Origin: a bacterium
GTDB taxonomy: Bacteria; Ratteibacteria; UBA8468
Assembly (NCBI GenBank): GCA_030630065.1
Contig: DAOVNU010000030.1
Coordinates: forward strand, 1 to 7,528
DNA length: 7,528 bases
Direction of reading: 5' to 3'
Positions within the stretch are counted from its first letter, which is position 1; each line of letters begins with the position of its first letter. Of this stretch, positions 1 through 5,600 are shown piece after piece. The notes beneath the pieces are model-generated. The model searched no databases and was not told where the DNA came from. It was given only the letters and a program-made list of their open reading frames with translations. A program made the translations under genes and the position numbers.

Positions 1-1704
1 TAATCCTCCACATTCCATCGATTCTATTATCCCCTTCTTGATTGCGGGGATAAATTGATGAGGAACGTCATCCCCATGCAACTTTTCTATAAATTCTAAA
101 TTTTCACCCTTTGTGTCCAGAATCGAGAGGGGCTCCATTTGAAGTTTTACATGACCGTATTGACCTTTCCCTCCGGTTTGCTTGATAAATTTAGCTTCCC
201 CGGTTGCCACAGTCATGCTTGTCTCACGATATGCAACCTCGGGTTTACCAATATTTGCATCAACCCTAAATTCTCTAACAAGGCGATTAATCAAAACTTC
301 TAAATGCAATTCACCCATACCCGAAATTATTGTCTGACCCGTCTCGCTATCTACCTTCACTCTAAAAGTAGGGTCTTCCTCAGCCAATTTAGAAAGAGAC
401 ATACTAAGTTTTTCTCGATCGGATTTCGTCTTTGACTCCACCGCAACAGAGATTACAGGAATAGGGAAATGTACTTTTTCTAAAATAATAGGAAAATTTT
501 CAGTACAAAGAGTATCTCCTGAAGTAGTATATCTTAAACCCACCGCAGCAGCAATTTCTCCCGCATAAATCTCTTTTAGTTCTTCCGATTTATCAGCATG
601 CATTAGTAAAAGGCGGGAAATTCTTTCCTGTCTTTTCTTATTAGCATTATAAACATAAGAACCGGCTTTCAGAACTCCGGAATAAATTCTGAGGTAAGCA
701 AGTTTCCCGATATAAGGTCGGTTCACAATCTTAAAAACAAGACCGGAAAATTTTTCTCTATCATCTATTTTTCTTTCTTCTCTAAGATTGTTGGAAGGAT
801 TCATTCCTTCCACCGACGGTCTATCCAGAGGCGAAGGAAGGAAATCGCAGATTCCGTCAAGCAACAACTGAATACCTTTATTATGGAGGGAGGAACCGCA
901 AAAAACCGGTAGAATTTCTCCCTTTACCGTTCTTTCTCTTATGGATTCCTTAAGCAAATCCTCAGGAATTTCCTGATTATTCAGATACCTCTGCATAATG
1001 TCATCACTCTTTTCTGCTAATTGCTCAATCAATTTTCGGCGATATTCTCTCTCCTCCTCCTCAAGATCAGGAGGAATGGGAATAATCTCAAAATTTGTTT
1101 CTGTCTCATCTCCATAGATTATCGCTTTTTCGGTCACTAAGTCAATAATACCCGTAAAATTCTCCTCACTACCAATTGGTATTTGAAGAATAAAAGGTAT
1201 TGCCGAAAGACGTGAACGCATCATCTCTATCGTTCCTAAAAAATTAGCACCTGCTCGTTCCATTTTATTAATGTAAGCAATGCGTGGGATATTATACCTT
1301 CTCGCCTGTATCCAGACCGTCTCCGATTGGGCTTCTACTCCCCCCACCGCACAAAAAATTCCAACGGCTCCATCAAGTACCCGCAATGACCTCTCCACCT
1401 CTGCCATAAAATCAACATGACCCGGCGTATCAATAATATTAATACGATAGCCCTTCCAAAAACAGGTAGTGGTAGCAGAAGTAATGGTAATTCCTCTCTC
1501 CTTTTCCTGCTCCATCCAATCCATGGTGGCTGTCCCTTCATCAACCTCTCCCAACCGATGAACCTTTCCGGTATAATAGAGAATCCTCTCGGTGGTAGTT
1601 GTCTTTCCGGCATCAACATGGGCAATAAATCCGATGTTTCTTGTCTTCCTCAAGGAATATCCTGTTTCCATTTCAGTTCTTTCTATAGTAAGTGTCTGAT
1701 TCAC
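1..1704 (-). CDS. fusA: Elongation factor G, GTP-dependent ribosomal translocase (3' end outside window)
   Basis: EF-G drives tRNA–mRNA translocation and, with RRF, ribosome recycling. About 568 residues are visible, ending in domain IV; roughly 130–150 residues (rest of domain IV and domain V) lie beyond the left edge. Counting from the GTG at 1704: P-loop AHVDAGKTTTTE (28–39), switch II DTPGH (92–96), a G4 motif reading NKME (146–149) instead of NKMD, G5 region CGSSLHNKG, the domain III motif ISGMGELHLE (about 460–469), and domain IV KQTGGKGQYGHV (508–519). The GTG has a good AGGTGG site and lies 4 bp after the rpsG stop. The ATG at 1669–1671 would give the more usual ten residues before RNIG, so the start is not settled. 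The upstream in-frame stop is TAG at 1705–1707. The location is that of the housekeeping str-operon copy. Confidence 0.96.
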   Translation of the reverse strand, partial: MNQTLTIERTEMETGYSLRKTRNIGFIAHVDAGKTTTTERILYYTGKVHRLGEVDEGTATMDWMEQEKERGITITSATTTCFWKGYRINIIDTPGHVDFMAEVERSLRVLDGAVGIFCAVGGVEAQSETVWIQARRYNIPRIAYINKMERAGANFLGTIEMMRSRLSAIPFILQIPIGSEENFTGIIDLVTEKAIIYGDETETNFEIIPIPPDLEEEEREYRRKLIEQLAEKSDDIMQRYLNNQEIPEDLLKESIRERTVKGEILPVFCGSSLHNKGIQLLLDGICDFLPSPLDRPSVEGMNPSNNLREERKIDDREKFSGLVFKIVNRPYIGKLAYLRIYSGVLKAGSYVYNANKKRQERISRLLLMHADKSEELKEIYAGEIAAAVGLRYTTSGDTLCTENFPIILEKVHFPIPVISVAVESKTKSDREKLSMSLSKLAEEDPTFRVKVDSETGQTIISGMGELHLEVLINRLVREFRVDANIGKPEVAYRETSMTVATGEAKFIKQTGGKGQYGHVKLQMEPLSILDTKGENLEFIEKLHGDDVPHQFIPAIKKGIIESMECGGL

Positions 1705-1708
1705 CTAA

Positions 1709-2179
1709 TCACCACCTGTAGTGGGCAAAAGCACGATTTGCCTCAGCCATACGGTGAGTTTCTTCTTTCTTCCTGATACTGTTACCTTCCCCTTTAAAGG
1801 CATCCAACAATTCAACTGCGAGTTTCTCCTCCATTGGCATTCCCTTTCTTCCCCGGGCAAAATTAATAATCCATCTCGTTGCCAATGACATCCCACGACG
1901 CATCCTAACCTCTACCGGAACCTGATAATTAGCACCTCCCACTCTCCTTGACCTGACTTCTAAAAGAGGTCTTGCATTCTCTATTGCTTTTTTAAAGAGA
2001 ACGACCGGCTCTTCCTTGGCTTTTTTCGAGGCGATTTCTATTGCTTTATAAAATATGTTCTGCGCCAAAGATTTTTTACCTTTCTCCATCAAACAATTTA
2101 TAAACTTCTCCACCTCTTTACTCTGATACTTTGGGTCCGGTAAAATATCCCTTTTCCTTACATATTTTTTTCTCGGCAT
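1709..2179 (-). CDS. rpsG: 30S ribosomal protein S7
   Basis: A 156-residue protein, the usual bacterial length. S7 is a primary binder of the 16S rRNA 3' major domain, nucleates assembly of the 30S head and lines the E site. The N-terminus MPRKKYVRKRDI and the body motifs LLEVRSRRVGGANYQVPVEV and the C-terminal HRMAEANRAFAHYRW are classical, so the ATG start and TGA stop are secure. It lies 10 bp after the rpsL stop with no recognisable Shine-Dalgarno sequence (ATAAACAAAA precedes ATG). The E. coli S7 autoregulatory site lies in a much longer rpsL–rpsG spacer, which is absent here. The last two sense codons (AGG TGG) appear to serve as the ribosome-binding site of fusA. Confidence 0.98.
   Translation of the reverse strand: MPRKKYVRKRDILPDPKYQSKEVEKFINCLMEKGKKSLAQNIFYKAIEIASKKAKEEPVVLFKKAIENARPLLEVRSRRVGGANYQVPVEVRMRRGMSLATRWIINFARGRKGMPMEEKLAVELLDAFKGEGNSIRKKEETHRMAEANRAFAHYRW
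1712..1717 (-). promoter_or_regulatory. Ribosome-binding site for fusA inside the end of rpsG
   Basis: The coding strand reads AGGTGG, one mismatch from AGGAGG, placed 7 nt before a GTG at 1702–1704. It coincides with the Arg-Trp codons that end S7. It is the only good Shine-Dalgarno-like element among the three gene junctions and favours the GTG start over the ATG at 1669–1671, which has only a weak purine stretch before it. Confidence 0.6.
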
Positions 2180-2189
2180 TTTTGTTTAT

Positions 2190-2624
2190 TTATTCTTTAG
2201 TCCCTGCTTCTGCAACTGGCTCAACAGGTCTTTCCTCCGTTTTTATCCCTCCCGACTTTTCCCGTTTTGCTCCGTATTTTGACCTTGATTTTTTACGATT
2301 CTCCACACCCATCGTATCAGCTGTCCCCCTGATGATGTGGTAACGAACACCCGGAAGGTCCTTTACCCTACCTCCGCGAATCAAGACCAAAGAATGTTCC
2401 TGAAGATTATGACCAATTCCCGGAATGTAAGCAAGAACTTCTTCTCCGTTCGTTAAACGTACTTTTGCAATCTTGCGCAGAGCCGAATTTGGTTTTTTCG
2501 GGGTTAAGGTCTTTACATAAAGACAGACCCCCTTCTTCTGGGGACAACCCCGCAGAGCAGAAGATTTAGATTTTCTCTTTTCTCTTATTCGTATTCCTTT
2601 TATCAATTGGTTTATTGTAGGCAT
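2190..2624 (-). CDS. rpsL: 30S ribosomal protein S12
   Basis: A 144-residue protein of the 30S decoding centre, which takes part in tRNA selection and contacts 16S rRNA. It starts MPTINQLIKG, the standard S12 N-terminus, which fixes the ATG start. The decoding loop TPKKPNSALRK (residues 41–51) keeps Lys43, the wild-type streptomycin-sensitive state. RVKDLPGVRYH (86–96) keeps Asp89, which RimO methylthiolates in many bacteria. The normal S12 fold ends near YGAKRE at residue 122. Here about 20 further residues, rich in Glu, Pro and Ala, follow (124–144). The gene begins 6 bp after the rpoBC stop, and its leader is A-rich (AAAGAAAA) with no clear Shine-Dalgarno sequence, so translation is probably coupled to the upstream gene. 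rpsG follows after 10 bp. Confidence 0.98.
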   Translation of the reverse strand: MPTINQLIKGIRIREKRKSKSSALRGCPQKKGVCLYVKTLTPKKPNSALRKIAKVRLTNGEEVLAYIPGIGHNLQEHSLVLIRGGRVKDLPGVRYHIIRGTADTMGVENRKKSRSKYGAKREKSGGIKTEERPVEPVAEAGTKE

Positions 2625-2630
2625 TTTTCT

Positions 2631-5600
2631 TTATTTTTGTTTTATAAAGCCAGTTCCCGCAGGAATAAAACTACCAATAATAACATTCTCCTTTAATCCA
2701 TAAAGCGGGTCAATTTTTCCGGTCACGGCGGCTTCAGTTAAGACCCTTGTCGTTTCCTGGAAAGATGCGGCAGAAATAAAACTGTCGCAACTAAGAGCAA
2801 CCCGGGTTATTCCTAAAACCATCGGACTGCCCTTAGCCGGTTTTTTTCCTTTAGCCAGAATTTCCTCATTTATTTTTTGAAATTTGAATCGATCAATTTC
2901 CTGATCTTCCAGAAGCAAGGTATCCCCGGGGTCTTTCACCTTCACCTTGGAAAGCATTTGTCGTATAATTATTTCCAGATGTTTATCGTTGATTGTTACG
3001 CTTTCCAGGCGATAAACCTCCTGGACCTCATTAAGAAGATACTCCCGAACTCCTCTTTCTCCCTTAATGTTTAAAATATCATCAAGCACTATCGTCCCAT
3101 CCGTCAATTTCTCCCCTGCTACTACATGTTCTCCATCAGAGACATTAAGGTGTTTCCCTGAGGGAATAGACATTTCCTTCACCGTTCCCGTAGAACTCTT
3201 GATCCGGATAACCCTTTCCCCTTTCCTTATTCGTTTCCCGGAATCATCTTCCTGGACAATCACCACTCCATCAATTTCACTCAGGATGGCCGGATTCTTG
3301 GGATGTCTTGCCTCAAAAAGTTCCGAAACCCGCGGCAGTCCCCCGGTAATATCCTGCATTTTACCAGAAAGGCGGGGTCTCTCAGCCAAACATTTCCCTT
3401 TCCTCACCATTTCTCCATCCTTTACCTTCAAAGTAGTTTCCCCGGGAAGAGGATAATAGGCAACTTTCCTCCCATCCTTTTCAATCAAGATTGCCGGGTT
3501 CATATTCTTATACCCAGCAATAACCCTTCCTTTAATTTCTTTCCCCTCCTTAAGGGTACGACCCCTTACAATATCTTTAAATTGCACTCTTCCGCTTTCC
3601 CTGGCGATAACACGAATAATATAGGGATTCCATTCGGCAAGAAGGGTTCCCGCAGAGATGTTCTGACCTTCTTTTACTTTTAAGACCGCACCAACCGGGG
3701 GAGTATACTTCTCTATTTCGCGGTCTCGCTCATCGTAAATGGCAATCTCTCCACCCTTATTAAGAACAATTCTTTTTCCGTTTCTGTCTTTAATAACTTC
3801 TTGACCATCCCTTAAACTCCGCAACTGAATTTTACCTTTACGTCCGGATACAATCTTTGATTCCTCTGCAATCCTGCTGGCAACCCCTCCATAATGAAAG
3901 GTGCGCAAGGTTAACTGCGTTCCCGGTTCCCCGATAGATTGGGCGGCAACGATACCTACCGCTTCCCCCAACTCCACAAGTTTCCGGGTTGCTAAATTCC
4001 AGCCATAACATTTCCGGCAGACACCTCGCTCGCTTTTACAGGTGAGAACAGAACGGATTCTAATCCTCTCTATCCCTGCCGCCACAATGTTATCAGCAAT
4101 CTCGGGAGTAATTACCTCATTGCTCCGGGCAATTACATCATCGGTAATAATGTCAACAACGTTATCCAGGGCAACCCTTCCTACTATTCTCTCCTTCAAC
4201 GAGACAACAACCCTTTCTCCCTCAAGAATAGGGCCAATAAGAATGCCATTAATTCTCTCGCCACAATCCTCCTCGGTAACCACAACGTTCTGAACAACGT
4301 CAACGAGCCGCCGAGAGAGATAACCGGCTTCAGAGGTCTTCAGAGCGGTATCAACCAAACCTTTTCTCCCTCCGTGGGTAGAAACAAAATACTCCAGAAC
4401 ATTCAGCCCCTCTTTGAAGTTAGAAATAACCGGGGTCTCAATAATTTCACCAATCCCCCCGGTTATTTTTCTCTTAGGTCTGGTCATTAAACCTCTCATT
4501 CCAGCCAATTGATTCACCTGAACATGTGTCCCACGGGCACCAGAATCAATCATAATGAAAATAGGGTTAAAGTATCCATCCTTTTGGCTCTTATCCAGAG
4601 CAAGAAAAACCTCTTCGGCAATCTTATTGGTGGAATATGCCCAGACGTCTATAACTTTATTATATTTTTCCCCATCAGTAATGATTCCCTTTTGAAAATC
4701 TTTTTCAAAGCGGTCTACCTGAAACTTTGCTTTCTGCACCAACTCCTTCTTTTTTTCAGGAATTACGAGGTCATCTAACGAAATGGAAATTCCTCCGAAA
4801 GTAGCAAATTTAAATCCCAGTTCCTTAACCTCATCCAGAAATTTCATCGTTTCCTGATAACCAAATTTAGAGAAGATTTCATCAACTAACTTTCCTAAAG
4901 TATGCTTATTAATGAGAAAATTTTTAAAACCCAAATTTGCCGGTAAAATCTCATTAAAAAAGATTCTACCTGTGGTCGTTTCTATAATCTCTCCGTTTAT
5001 TTGAACCTTGATTTTAGCGTGGAGGGAAAGTTTGTCAGCGTGGTAAGCGAATAGGACCTCATTGGGATTGCTGTAAACCTCAGTTCCTGACTCTTTTGAT
5101 TCAATGCTGGTTAAGTAATAACATCCGACTACAATATCCTGACTTGGGGTAACGATGGGTTTCCCACTTGCCGGGGAGAGTACGTGCGTCTCGGCACTCA
5201 TCAGAAGATTGGCCTCCATCTCTGCTTCCGGAGAAAGAGGAATATGAACCGCCATTTGGTCGCCATCAAAGTCGGCATTAAATGCGGCACAGACAAGCGG
5301 ATGCAGTTTAATCACATTGCCTTCAATCAATCTTGGCTGAAAGGCCTGAATGGATAAGCGATGGAGTGTTGGCTGCCTGTTGAGGAGAATAAGGCGGTTT
5401 TTTACCACTTCCTCCAATATTTCCCAAACCTCAGGGTCATTCTTCTCCAGAGCTTTTTTCGCAGAACTGATGGTATGAATATACTCTCTTTTTCTTAATT
5501 CCCTCAAGATAAAGGGCGCAAAAAGTTCAAGTGCCATATACTTGGGCAATCCGCATTCATTAATCTTTAACTCAGGTCCCACGACAATAACCGCCCTTCC

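Noticed and set aside
1335..1625. Minus-strand 96-codon open frame inside fusA
   Set aside because: It overlaps the P-loop to switch II part of EF-G in another frame; the composition is that of a frame-shifted read.
1705..1896. Minus-strand open frame of 63 codons overlapping rpsG
   Set aside because: It is a shadow frame inside rpsG, with no recognisable protein character and no ribosome-binding site.
2404..2436. S12 PGIGHNLQEHS instead of E. coli-like GEGHNLQEHS
   Set aside because: Ile at this site is usual in chloroplast and several bacterial S12 proteins, so it is not unusual.
2842..2848. A7 run in the rpoC coding strand as a slippage or frameshift site
   Set aside because: The frame is intact on both sides and matches RpoC throughout; a single Lys-rich homopolymer in an AT-rich gene is not evidence of programmed slippage.
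3067..3456. Plus-strand open frames opposite rpoC (here and at 3303–3683, 4042–4293, 4509–4778, 6333–6662)
   Set aside because: All lie antisense to strongly conserved RpoBC sequence, with Ser/Phe/Pro-rich composition typical of antisense shadows.
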